Assembly: GCF_000022065.1 (NCBI RefSeq)
Contig: NC_011898.1
Span: 2,844,501 to 2,908,500 of the forward strand
Reading direction: 5' to 3'
Source: Ruminiclostridium cellulolyticum H10
GTDB lineage: Bacteria; Bacillota; Clostridia; Acetivibrionales; DSM-1351
Length of the DNA: 64,000 nucleotides
Shown here: positions 1 to 10,053 of the stretch, piece after piece
How the letters are laid out: every line of letters begins with the position of its first letter
Position numbering within the stretch: position 1 is the first letter of the stretch
Position numbers and translations under genes: made by a program
The notes under the pieces: generated by a model
The model's input: the letters and a program-made list of their open reading frames with translations, nothing else
Told to the model about the DNA's origin: nothing
The model's database searches: none

Positions 1-3000
1 CAGAATATAACACTTGGTATTGTTGATTGGTTTACCAATCAACACCTCCGTCCTGTCCTTGTCGAACTCATAAAATGACGTACAGACACTGTTTTCCGTC
101 GGTCCATATTCATTTACCAGCCTTACATTGCCAAGCTTTTCAAAGTGTTTACTGACTAAGGTGCTGGTGAAGCTTTCACCTGCAATAGTGATAATTCTTA
201 CATTCTTCATACTGTCTGAAATCTCATCCAGTAAAACTCTGTAAAAACTTGGTACAACCAGCAAGTTTGTAATTTTTTGCTTAATAAAAATTTCTCTAAG
301 CTGAGGAAGGTCAAACCTGTCCTCTTGGTTTATCAATACAAGTCTTGCACCTGAGATAAGTGCTGTAAAAATATCTTCAACAGAGCTGTCAAATGAAAAA
401 GACGGAATTTGAAGTACTGCATCATTAGGATTAAAACCGTAATACTTTCGTCTCCATTCAAGTGTGTTGACAATTGACTTATGCTCAATCATTACGCCTT
501 TTGAATTTCCGGTGGAACCTGAAGTATATATTATATAAGCCAGATTGTCAGGCGATGGCTTTATATTGGGCTCAATACAGTCAAAGCATTCAATTTCCTC
601 ATTTTTTATACAGATAGTATTGTATCCGCTGTCAATTCTTTCAGCTAATTCGTATGAAGTAAGTAATAAGTCTGTATTGCTATTATTTAACATATACTGT
701 ATTCTGTGACTAGGGTACTCAGGGTCTATAGGCAGATATGCCGCCCCGGCTTTCAGTATTCCTATTACCCCGGCAACCATGTCTATAGAACGATTAACCA
801 TAATACCCACTACACTGCCGGGCTTTACTCCTCTACTCTGCAAAAAACCCGCTATTCTGTTTGCCTTTGCATTTAACTCACAATAGGAAAGCTCAGTCTG
901 TTCATGGACTATCGCTATATTGTCCGGAGTACGTCTTACCTGCTCAATAAAAAGCTCCACCAGAGTTTTATCCCCTCGAAGTGCGGTTTCGGTGTAATTA
1001 AATTCATACAGTATCCGATGCTTTTCGCTATCCGTCAATATTCCTATGTCTGCAATCGTCTTGCTTGCATCCTTTATAATTTGCCTGAGTATGTTCATAT
1101 AGTGCGTTATCATTCTTTGTGCTGTTTCCTGTTTGAAAAGCTTTGTACTGTATTCAAGGTAGCACGGTATGGTTTCGCCTCCGTCACCTATTTCCAGTGA
1201 AAAATCAAATTTGGACATATTGTACTTGAAATGGTAATAGTTAAATTTCAGATTATCTATAGCTATGTCGGGCAGTCCCATATTTTGTACTATAAACATA
1301 GTATCAAACAGTGGATTCCTGCTTGCATCCCTTTTTATTCCAAGGTCATTTACAAGGTCATCAAATTGATAATCCTGATTCTTAAAAGCATCCAGAACAT
1401 TTATTCTAACCTTTTCAAGAAAATCAGTAAATTTCATTTCGTATTTTGGACAGTTCCTTAGTGCAACAGTATTTACAAACATACCTATCATGGACTCCAC
1501 TTCCGGCAGTTCACGTCCCGCAACCGGAGAACCCACAATGATATCCTCCTGACCGGTATATTTTAAAAGCAGGATATTGTAAGCTGCAAGAAGTATCATA
1601 AATAGTGTAGTATTGGTTCTCGCAGAAAGTTCTCTTAGTCCGCTTATAATGTCACAATCCAATTCAAACCCTATTCTGTTGCCGTCAAAGGTTCTGCTGT
1701 GCAGCCTTGGATAGTCAGTCGGCATACCAAGTACCGGTATTTCTCCTGCAAAGGCACCAAGCCAGTATTCCTTCTGCTTCTTAATATGTTCTGAGTCAAG
1801 CATGTCATTCTGCCATTGTGCAAAATCCTTGTAACTCAGAATTATTTTGTCCAGTTTTTTACCCTTGTACAGGTCAACGAATTCCTTTACGATAATGCCC
1901 ATGGATATTCCGTCTGAAATAATGTGATGTATATCAAACATTAATATATGATTTTCCTGAGCCAGCTTTACAAGCTTTATTCTAAGCAGTGGAGCTTCTT
2001 TTAGATTAAATGGACGGATAAAATCTTTTATAAGAGATTCCACTTGTTCATCAGATGCTTCCTCATAATCAATTGTAAATTTAATATCCTTGAGTACTCT
2101 TTGAACCGCCATACCTTTTATACTTTCAAAGGATGTCCTTAGTATTTCATGACGGTTGATAATCTCAGAAAATACCTCCTTTAGCTTTACACAACTAATG
2201 TCACCTTTTACCGACATTATCGCCGGAATATTGTAGCTCAGTCCTGAATTATCCAGTTTATCAAGTATAAATAACCTCTTTTGAGCAGAAGATACCGGGT
2301 AATACTCTTTTTCTTCTGCAGGTCTGATAGATACAGTATTATTTAAGGCGTCTGTCTCAGCCTCGCTACTTTCTTCCAAAAACTTTACAAATTCTGTAAA
2401 ACCAGGGTTTCTCAACAAATCTGACACAACTATTTTTAGGCCCATCAGCTTATTTATGCTATTTACGGCTTTCATTGCAATTATAGAATCTCCGCCAAGC
2501 TCAAAGAAATTATCACTTGTGCGTATCCTGTCATACCCTAATATACTGCCCCATATATTGGCTACACGTTTTTCCGTTTCAGAGTAGTTTTCATTTTGCC
2601 TACCTGACAATTTTATTTCGTTTTCTGCTACCACGGTGTCAAAACCTGATTGGGCGTTCTTTGCTTTATTTTCCTGAAGTATTTCATCGGACAGCATTAT
2701 TGCATTTGCACCAAATTTGCTGTGAATCTCATTGTCATAGTCAATTTCACCAATCATTACACGGGACATTTTTCTGTTTATTACCAATCCGAATGCATTC
2801 ACCGCCAGCCTTGTAGGAAGAACCTTTGAACCTTCGGTATCTATCTCCAGATTTACAATCATGCCTACATCCTTCCAGCCTGTCCAGTTGATTGTAAGTG
2901 TTTTTCCTCTGCCGCTCCTGTGCCATGTATATGAATCAAGATAGCTGTTGGCAGCGGTATAGTCACCCTCACCCGGAGCACCGAAAATTGAAACCGCTGA

Positions 3001-6000
3001 TGAAAACATTATGAAAAAATCCGGCTTGTCCTCAATAGTCAGCCTGTCCAGCAGCCACGTGCCTTTTATCTTTGGTGCAAGCACCTTTCTAAAAGCCTTT
3101 TCGTCCTTTCTTATAATGAACCCGTCACCTGCTATACCCGCACTATGTACAACACCGTTTATTCTGCCATATTCTCCTCGTATACGGCTAATTACAGTTC
3201 TCATTTCAAATTCGTCAGATACATCTGCACTATAGTAATCCACCGATGCACCCAGTTTTTCTATCTGAATAATTCCTTCAAGCTTGGTGCACAGCTTTTT
3301 TTCCTGTCCTCTCTCTATTATATCCGGCCATAAATGCCGTTCCGGCAGCTTTGAAACACCTATAAGAACTATATTTATTTTTTTAAGTGCGGAAAGGTAT
3401 TTTGCTATTTCAAGTCCAATTCCTCCTGTTCCGCCAGTTATAACGTATGCTCCGTTTTCAACAAGCTTTATATCCTCCTTACCATATTCGGACAGCTTGA
3501 TTTTTTTGAATTTCTCAATATATCTTTCACCATTTCTATAAGCAACATGATAGCTTTGGTACCCGCAACTTATTTCATTTAGTAAAGTTTCGATTTTTGT
3601 GTTTTCATCGATATCTATTGCTCTGCACTTCAAATGTCCGTATTCCTGATCCATTATCTTGCCAAGTCCGAACAGAGAAGCGTTTTCAGGGTTAATATAT
3701 TCTTCCTCACCTGTTACTCTGGTTATATAATCTGAAATAAGCACTACATCAATTTCATTCTTTATATCGTTATCAATCAAAGACCGACATAAGTGGAACA
3801 AGCTCATTACACCATTCTCCACTGCTTCTTCCAGTTCATAAATGCTATCTACCGATCTGTTTCTTTCCAAAGACAACATATGAATTATTTTAGAGATATG
3901 TATGTCCTTTAAGTCGTGGAACAATTTGTCATAATCCGCTCTGCTGCCATTGATTATATATGATGTATCGCTTAATCTCTCATAATTACTGCCTGATACT
4001 ATTTCAATTACATATTTATATTTATCTTTGAGCTTTTCTATAAGATCATCTGAAAATTCAGACTGATTTTTCAATATCAGAGTATATCCGTCCTGTGAAC
4101 CCCAATTACCGGGAATAGTGCCTGAGGGCACCCATTCGGTTCCGAAATACAGGTGATTAAAGCCTACGTCTCCGGAAGATGTATTACGTATGGATTTTTT
4201 ACTTTCAACCCAGCACCTTTCACGTTCAAACTGATACACCGGAAGCCGCTTTCTGAAATATTTGCCTGAACTGTACAGCCTGCTCCAATCAATACTTGCA
4301 CCTATTACATACAGTTTGCATAGCTCCTCCAACTGCTCTCTACTCTTATTTTCCATATACTTGTTAAGAATAGCTTTGGCCTTTTCAAAAATGTGTGTTT
4401 TTAATGATTTTCCATTTTCTCCATCCAGTATATATGAAACTTCGTTACCCTCATCCTTAAATTTTGCATAGTGGCAGCATACAGCTTCACCATCCAAATT
4501 CATTCTAAAATCATGTATGTCAAGGCCATTTATCTTTTTGATAAAATCTTCACTATCTTCAGCTAGAAATGCTATTCTATAGTTATAATGAGCTCTTCCG
4601 TTACTTGCAGTAAAGCAGATATCACCCAAATTTGGTATTGATTCTCGACTAACATAATCCTTGTATTGCTTTACAAGCTGTTTAAGTGAATTTTCACTTT
4701 TTGCACTTAGTGTAAAAATAAAAGGGCCAGGATTTGCCGACGTTTCAGTATCCTTCCTGACTGCCTCCTCCAATACTACATGACAATTGGTTCCGCTTAA
4801 TCCAAAGGAACTAACACCGCACCGCCTTGCAACCCCTTCTGTTGTCCAGTCCTCCAGCCTATTATTGAGATATACCGGTGAATCAACAAAATCTATTTCC
4901 CTGTTTGGAAAAGACAGATTTATCATGGGAGGTAGTTCACAGTTTTTCAAGGCAAGCACTGCCTTTATCAATCCTGCAATACCGGAAGTTCCCCCAAGGT
5001 GACCAATGTTTGTTTTAACAGATCCCAATGCACAAAACTGTCTTTTGGAAGTATATCTTGAAAACGCCCTCTTAATCGCTTCGATTTCTATCGTGTCTCC
5101 AAGTTTTGTGCCTGACCCATGTGCTTCAATGTATGAAATGGTCTCGGGATTGATACCCGCTTCCTTCCATGCCTTCACTATAACATCAGCCTGTGACAGC
5201 ATGTTGGGTGCTGTCAGCCCTGCCGAGCTTCCATCCTGATTTATGGCACTGCCTTTTATGACTGCATAGATATTATCATTGTCCGCAAGAGCTCTTTCTA
5301 AAGGCTTTAACAGTATGGCTGCGACACCTTCCCCCCAGCTGGTACCTGTAGAATTGTTATCAAATGATCTGGTCCTGAAGTCACCAGCTTCAATTCCAAC
5401 GTCTAAAACTCCCTTTACAGGTATTATATTTAAGGTGACACCTCCTGCAATAGCATAGTCACATTCACCGTTCTGTATTGATTTACATGCATTATGCACC
5501 GCTACAAGAGACGAAGAACACGCTGTATCTATAAGCATACTCGGTCCTTTCAAGTCCATCAGGTATGCAAGTCTGCTTGCAATTATGGATGAAATGTTGC
5601 CTGCAAAGGCTAATGACTGGAGCACAGGATCAGTTTTTAAAACATATTGACCATACCAGGGAGCATCTCCATGACCCACGAAAATACCCGTTTTACTGCC
5701 TGACAGTATGTTTCCCCCATAACCTGCATCCTCAATCGCACTCCAGGCAGTCTCCAGAAAAAGCCTCTGTTCAGGGCTCATATATCTGGCTTCATTAGGA
5801 GAAATATGGAAGAAGCTGTAATCGAATTTATCAATATCGCTCAAATACCCTCCCTCAGGATATACAAAATCAGGATTGACAGAGCTTGTAAAGTGCAGCA
5901 TAAAATCCTCAATGTCTCTTTTTCGTTCCTCAGACATTTTTCTTATGCTGTCGGTGCTGTTTATGATGTTACTCCAATACTCTCCCGCTGTTTCAGCACC

Positions 6001-6147
6001 TGGAAATTTTACTGACATACCAATTATTGCAATTCCGTCATTTTGTTTTTTATTGGTTTTCAGAAGCTTCAATAATTCCGCCCCTACTTGCTTGTCAATT
6101 TTCCCGGCTACGCTGTTCTCAAAAATGATTTGTGCGATTTTATCCAT
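1..6147 (-). CDS. Hybrid PKS-NRPS, KS-KR-ACP-C-A (3' end outside window)
   Basis: Incomplete at its C-terminus; 2049 residues are visible. Domains in order: ketosynthase about 40-460 with active-site Cys210 in DTACSSS and the HGSGT and NIGHL histidine motifs; ketoreductase about 895-1110 (TGGTGGIG and the FSS...Y active-site region); acyl carrier protein with GGDS near 1219; condensation domain about 1285-1720 with HHIISDG near 1407; adenylation domain from about 1745 with TSGSTG and NEYGPTEN. No acyltransferase domain lies between KS and KR, so malonyl loading must come in trans. Aligned to GrsA, the visible A-domain selectivity residues are D-S-E-L-T-A-E-V-C, for which I cannot name a substrate. 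The ATG overlaps the stop of the upstream PKS gene by 8 nt, which suggests translational coupling. The N-terminal helix (first ~35 residues) looks like a docking element matching the C-terminal tail of the preceding PKS. It would add one ketide and then one amino acid. Confidence 0.9.
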   Translation of the reverse strand, partial: MDKIAQIIFENSVAGKIDKQVGAELLKLLKTNKKQNDGIAIIGMSVKFPGAETAGEYWSNIINSTDSIRKMSEERKRDIEDFMLHFTSSVNPDFVYPEGGYLSDIDKFDYSFFHISPNEARYMSPEQRLFLETAWSAIEDAGYGGNILSGSKTGIFVGHGDAPWYGQYVLKTDPVLQSLAFAGNISSIIASRLAYLMDLKGPSMLIDTACSSSLVAVHNACKSIQNGECDYAIAGGVTLNIIPVKGVLDVGIEAGDFRTRSFDNNSTGTSWGEGVAAILLKPLERALADNDNIYAVIKGSAINQDGSSAGLTAPNMLSQADVIVKAWKEAGINPETISYIEAHGSGTKLGDTIEIEAIKRAFSRYTSKRQFCALGSVKTNIGHLGGTSGIAGLIKAVLALKNCELPPMINLSFPNREIDFVDSPVYLNNRLEDWTTEGVARRCGVSSFGLSGTNCHVVLEEAVRKDTETSANPGPFIFTLSAKSENSLKQLVKQYKDYVSRESIPNLGDICFTASNGRAHYNYRIAFLAEDSEDFIKKINGLDIHDFRMNLDGEAVCCHYAKFKDEGNEVSYILDGENGKSLKTHIFEKAKAILNKYMENKSREQLEELCKLYVIGASIDWSRLYSSGKYFRKRLPVYQFERERCWVESKKSIRNTSSGDVGFNHLYFGTEWVPSGTIPGNWGSQDGYTLILKNQSEFSDDLIEKLKDKYKYVIEIVSGSNYERLSDTSYIINGSRADYDKLFHDLKDIHISKIIHMLSLERNRSVDSIYELEEAVENGVMSLFHLCRSLIDNDIKNEIDVVLISDYITRVTGEEEYINPENASLFGLGKIMDQEYGHLKCRAIDIDENTKIETLLNEISCGYQSYHVAYRNGERYIEKFKKIKLSEYGKEDIKLVENGAYVITGGTGGIGLEIAKYLSALKKINIVLIGVSKLPERHLWPDIIERGQEKKLCTKLEGIIQIEKLGASVDYYSADVSDEFEMRTVISRIRGEYGRINGVVHSAGIAGDGFIIRKDEKAFRKVLAPKIKGTWLLDRLTIEDKPDFFIMFSSAVSIFGAPGEGDYTAANSYLDSYTWHRSGRGKTLTINWTGWKDVGMIVNLEIDTEGSKVLPTRLAVNAFGLVINRKMSRVMIGEIDYDNEIHSKFGANAIMLSDEILQENKAKNAQSGFDTVVAENEIKLSGRQNENYSETEKRVANIWGSILGYDRIRTSDNFFELGGDSIIAMKAVNSINKLMGLKIVVSDLLRNPGFTEFVKFLEESSEAETDALNNTVSIRPAEEKEYYPVSSAQKRLFILDKLDNSGLSYNIPAIMSVKGDISCVKLKEVFSEIINRHEILRTSFESIKGMAVQRVLKDIKFTIDYEEASDEQVESLIKDFIRPFNLKEAPLLRIKLVKLAQENHILMFDIHHIISDGISMGIIVKEFVDLYKGKKLDKIILSYKDFAQWQNDMLDSEHIKKQKEYWLGAFAGEIPVLGMPTDYPRLHSRTFDGNRIGFELDCDIISGLRELSARTNTTLFMILLAAYNILLLKYTGQEDIIVGSPVAGRELPEVESMIGMFVNTVALRNCPKYEMKFTDFLEKVRINVLDAFKNQDYQFDDLVNDLGIKRDASRNPLFDTMFIVQNMGLPDIAIDNLKFNYYHFKYNMSKFDFSLEIGDGGETIPCYLEYSTKLFKQETAQRMITHYMNILRQIIKDASKTIADIGILTDSEKHRILYEFNYTETALRGDKTLVELFIEQVRRTPDNIAIVHEQTELSYCELNAKANRIAGFLQSRGVKPGSVVGIMVNRSIDMVAGVIGILKAGAAYLPIDPEYPSHRIQYMLNNSNTDLLLTSYELAERIDSGYNTICIKNEEIECFDCIEPNIKPSPDNLAYIIYTSGSTGNSKGVMIEHKSIVNTLEWRRKYYGFNPNDAVLQIPSFSFDSSVEDIFTALISGARLVLINQEDRFDLPQLREIFIKQKITNLLVVPSFYRVLLDEISDSMKNVRIITIAGESFTSTLVSKHFEKLGNVRLVNEYGPTENSVCTSFYEFDKDRTEVLIGKPINNTKCYIL

Positions 6148-9100
6148 TTTGATCCTCCATTGAACTCAGACGGTCAAGCGCATTATCTATACTCATTTCG
6201 CCCTTGGAAACCATATCAAAGAGATCGAATATGTTTTCATTTATATTATTTTCTTTGTTCAAATCCAGTTGAGTGCTTTTGCTAGGCTTTTTACTTTCAA
6301 AACCCGATATGTATTCTGCCATTTTTGCTATGGTGGGATAGGCAAATATGTCAGCAATGCTTATATTTTGTGAGAACTCTTTCTTTAGCCTTTCATGTAT
6401 ACTTGCAGCCAAAATGGAATCTCCTCCCATTTCAAAGAAATTGTTATATATACTCAATTGCTTGTAGCCTAAAACACTCCCCCAAATTCCTGCAATTTTT
6501 CTTTCAGCCTCACTATATTCTCCACTGCTTTTTCCAGTCAGTGTAAGCTCCTGCTTGTGGCTTTTTTCTGGCAATATCGTTTTCTTTTGGTGGGCGTCAA
6601 TTTTTTCTTTTAATTCCGAGGAAAAATTGAAGGGCAAAAAATCCTCCAATTTAAATAAAGCTGCATCCATATTCAGCTCTCCTGCAATAACCTTAGGGAG
6701 GTTCAAACAGATTGTCTCGTCAAAAGCCTTTAGTGCTGCGGCCTGCGGCAGCACTTTGAATATGTGCTTTTCCTCAAAAGTCTTTTTGTCACCGATTGAA
6801 TCACTTCTGTACCAGGGGGCCCAATCCAACGCCATATACTTTGTTACTGAAGTTTTCCTTTTAAACGAATAGGCGTCCAAATAGCAATTAGCTGCAGTAT
6901 AGTGACTGCTGCCTCTTCCACCTATAAGTGTAATGGCTGATGAAAACATAATGAAAAAGTCTAAATTATCTTTCCGGGTCAATTTATCTAATAGCCATGT
7001 ACCTCTCAGCTTGGGCTTCAAAACTTCCCTGAAGGTCTCCTCAGTTTCTTCTCCGATTATTCTTCCTGTCATATTTGCACCAACTCCGGCACAATGGATT
7101 ATTCCATTGATCTTGCCATGTTTATTTCTGATAGCTTCCAACACCTCAGATAGCTCTCTTTCCAGAGATATATCCGCAGTGTAGTAGGCAACCTTGCAGC
7201 TGAACTTTTCCAGTTTTTCCATAGCCTCCAATTTCCCGGAAAGCACGGTATCCCGGCCATTACTTACAATATCCTTCCAATATTCCCGTTCAGGTAGTTT
7301 GGTACGCCCAATCAATATAATGTTTGCATTATGTCTTTTTGCCACATGAACCGCTAGTTTTGTTCCTATATCACCCAGTCCGCCTGTTATCACATATGTT
7401 CCATTTTCTTTAAAGTAAATATTGCTCTTTTGAACCATATCCTTTTGAATACTCTGCAATTGTTCTACATACCTCTTGCCCTTGCGATAAGCAACTTTGA
7501 AATACTTCTTTTGAGACCGTATCTCCTTTATTATGTTTGCGTAAGGCGTTTCTTTATCTAATTCAATACACCTGCTGCTAAAGCCCGGATATTCAAAGGG
7601 GAGTACCATTCCCACCCCTGTTATGGCAGAATCATCAGGGTAAATATCTTCATGCCCTATAATTTCATTAACAGGACGTGAAACAAGAACAAATTCCACC
7701 CTTTGTCCTGCAAACTTTCTGGCAAAAGCCGCGGTAAATCTGAAAAAGGCGTACAGACCGTCATCCAGATTACTTTCAAACTGCTCCGGACTGTTTATCT
7801 CTATCTCCTTCTCCCGTGGTGTCAGGTATAAAACACGAGTTATATTCTCACAGGAGAGTACTTCTAATAACTTTTCATAGCCCCCTCGTGTGTTGACACA
7901 CTCATAGGAATTCTTCCCCAAATCCTTGAATTCAGTGCCTTTAAAAACTTGTATAAGCTGGTCTCCGCTTTCTTGTAATCCTTTAACAATACTGTTATAG
8001 AGTTGGCATCTCTCACCAAATACCAGGACTGTTCCTCTTTCAAGCAGGTCTGTCGTTTCAAGACAGGTTTCATCGTGAATCCAAACATTTTCATACAGGA
8101 TATCCTGACTTTGCACCATGCTCTGTGCAGAATGCGGAATGTTTATCCAACATCTGTTTTTTTCGAAGGGATAAGCAGGTAGACTTATTTTTCTCCTGCC
8201 TTCTCCTGTATACAGTCTTTCCCACTCAATCTCTGCACCCTTTGTATAAAGTTCCATTAATTCATGAAGTAGTTCCTGTCTATTTTTATTTAGTAAGAAT
8301 TCTTCCATTTTTGTCTTAGCACTATTTGTAATCTCTTTGATTTCTTTATCAGTAAAATCAAATACGCCTGTCCTCGGTCTGTCTTTATCTATCATGAAAT
8401 AAGCACCGTAATATATATAGGCATTTTCAAAGCTATAAGCTCCACTATTCAGAAAGAAGTTCAGCCTTAAAAGCAGCTCATCCAAGCTGTCTGCAAGCAC
8501 AGACAACCTGTAATTATAGTGCTCTCTACCGGTATTGGCAGTGTAACAAATGCTATGGAAATCTTCTGCTTTGCAAGCCTCCAGATAGCCTATATATTGG
8601 GCCACCAGAGTCTTCAAGGCCGTTTGGCTTCTGGCTGAGACAGTAAACACTCCTGTTTCAGAATCCTGAAATACTTTATGTTCCCGTAGTTCGGGTGCTT
8701 CTTCAAGTACAATATGACTGTTTGTTCCACTTATACCAAACGAGCTAACCCCGCATCTTCTTTTGTCTCCTGAGCGTTCCCATTCAGCTGTCTTATCTGC
8801 CACATAAACGGGAGAATCTATAAAATCAATTTCTGCGTTAGGTTTATTGAAATGAAGGTTTTTAGGTATAGTTTTATGTTTCAGGGAAAGCACTGCTTTT
8901 ACAAAACCCAAAATTCCAGCTGCACTGTCTAAATGACCGTAATTTGATTTGGCAGACCCAACTGCACAAAAGCCGGTTCTGTTTGTAAACCTTCCAAATG
9001 CCTTTTTTATCCCTTCAATTTCTATTGGATCGCCAAGTCTTGTTCCTGTGCCATGTGCTTCTATGTAGGATATAGTTTCAGGATTTATGCCCGCATCCTC

Positions 9101-10036
9101 CCATGCCTTTATTATTACACTTTCCTGAGCACTTGCACTTGGAGCGGTAAGCCCCAAGGAGCTTCCGTCACTGTTGATCGCACTTCCCTTTATAACCGCA
9201 TATATATTATCCATGTCCAAGATGGCTTTGCTCAAAGGCTTTAGTATCACCGCAAGAACGCCTTCACCTGTACCAGTGCCATCGGAATCAAAATCAAATG
9301 TTTTAGTCCTTCCGTCAGAAGAAGAAGTCCCTATATCTGTTTGTTTTACAGGCAGTATATGGAGCTGGATTCCTCCTGCAATTGCCATATCACATTCGCG
9401 ATTTATTAATGACCTGCATGCAAGATGAACTGCAACCAGAGAAGATGAGCATGTAGTGTCTATCAACATGGTGGGCCCTTTCAGGTTCAGTATATATGAG
9501 ATTCTGCCTGCAATTACAGGCCGCAAATTCCCTACCGCAGCTACCGATATGGACTGAGGCTCCACTTTTGAAATCATTTCCTTATAATCACAATCGGCTC
9601 CACAGCCAAGAAATATACCCGTATTGGTATCCTTTATCTTATTTCCTCCATATCCCGCATCTTGAATAGCCTTCCATGCCACTTCCAAAAACAGTCTTTG
9701 ATTGGGATCCATCAATCCGGCTTCTTTGGGAGATAGTTTAAAAAAACCGTAATCAAATTTATCAACCTCTTTTATGAATGCGGCCTGACCAATTGTTTTT
9801 TGGGACTCTCCGGTACTTATAAAATCCAAATAGGCAGTTATGTCCTTTTTTCTTTCCTCGGGAATTTCTCCTACACAGTCTACGCCAGCTTTTAAGTTTT
9901 GCCATAGTTCGTCCACTGTTTCAGCCTTTGAAAGCTTGACTGCAATACCAATTACAGCAATATCCTTGCAGGATATTTCCTCTATAGTGTTATTCATTTT
10001 CTTGCTGCCAAGCTTAATTTCACTAAAGTCCAACAT
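6140..10036 (-). CDS. Polyketide synthase module KS-KR-ACP without AT
   Basis: A 1298-residue single-module PKS. The ketosynthase spans about 25-450 with Cys196 (DTTCSSS), His328 (EAHGTGT) and His368 (NYGHL), so all three catalytic residues are present. The ketoreductase lies in about 905-1110 with TGGLGDIG and an SS...HYTAAN active-site region. The acyl carrier protein phosphopantetheine serine is Ser1207 in MGGDS. There is no AT domain between KS and KR, so this is a trans-AT or otherwise AT-less module, and the acyltransferase is not in this window. The acidic/hydrophobic C-terminal tail (about 1267-1298) resembles a docking segment for the next protein. The start is an ATG with AAAGGA upstream. 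It is predicted to extend the tyrosyl intermediate by one malonyl unit and reduce it to a beta-hydroxy product. The gene lies 17 bp downstream of the tyrosine NRPS. Confidence 0.92.
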   Translation of the reverse strand: MLDFSEIKLGSKKMNNTIEEISCKDIAVIGIAVKLSKAETVDELWQNLKAGVDCVGEIPEERKKDITAYLDFISTGESQKTIGQAAFIKEVDKFDYGFFKLSPKEAGLMDPNQRLFLEVAWKAIQDAGYGGNKIKDTNTGIFLGCGADCDYKEMISKVEPQSISVAAVGNLRPVIAGRISYILNLKGPTMLIDTTCSSSLVAVHLACRSLINRECDMAIAGGIQLHILPVKQTDIGTSSSDGRTKTFDFDSDGTGTGEGVLAVILKPLSKAILDMDNIYAVIKGSAINSDGSSLGLTAPSASAQESVIIKAWEDAGINPETISYIEAHGTGTRLGDPIEIEGIKKAFGRFTNRTGFCAVGSAKSNYGHLDSAAGILGFVKAVLSLKHKTIPKNLHFNKPNAEIDFIDSPVYVADKTAEWERSGDKRRCGVSSFGISGTNSHIVLEEAPELREHKVFQDSETGVFTVSARSQTALKTLVAQYIGYLEACKAEDFHSICYTANTGREHYNYRLSVLADSLDELLLRLNFFLNSGAYSFENAYIYYGAYFMIDKDRPRTGVFDFTDKEIKEITNSAKTKMEEFLLNKNRQELLHELMELYTKGAEIEWERLYTGEGRRKISLPAYPFEKNRCWINIPHSAQSMVQSQDILYENVWIHDETCLETTDLLERGTVLVFGERCQLYNSIVKGLQESGDQLIQVFKGTEFKDLGKNSYECVNTRGGYEKLLEVLSCENITRVLYLTPREKEIEINSPEQFESNLDDGLYAFFRFTAAFARKFAGQRVEFVLVSRPVNEIIGHEDIYPDDSAITGVGMVLPFEYPGFSSRCIELDKETPYANIIKEIRSQKKYFKVAYRKGKRYVEQLQSIQKDMVQKSNIYFKENGTYVITGGLGDIGTKLAVHVAKRHNANIILIGRTKLPEREYWKDIVSNGRDTVLSGKLEAMEKLEKFSCKVAYYTADISLERELSEVLEAIRNKHGKINGIIHCAGVGANMTGRIIGEETEETFREVLKPKLRGTWLLDKLTRKDNLDFFIMFSSAITLIGGRGSSHYTAANCYLDAYSFKRKTSVTKYMALDWAPWYRSDSIGDKKTFEEKHIFKVLPQAAALKAFDETICLNLPKVIAGELNMDAALFKLEDFLPFNFSSELKEKIDAHQKKTILPEKSHKQELTLTGKSSGEYSEAERKIAGIWGSVLGYKQLSIYNNFFEMGGDSILAASIHERLKKEFSQNISIADIFAYPTIAKMAEYISGFESKKPSKSTQLDLNKENNINENIFDLFDMVSKGEMSIDNALDRLSSMEDQNG

Positions 10037-10053
10037 AGGAATTCCTTTCTATT

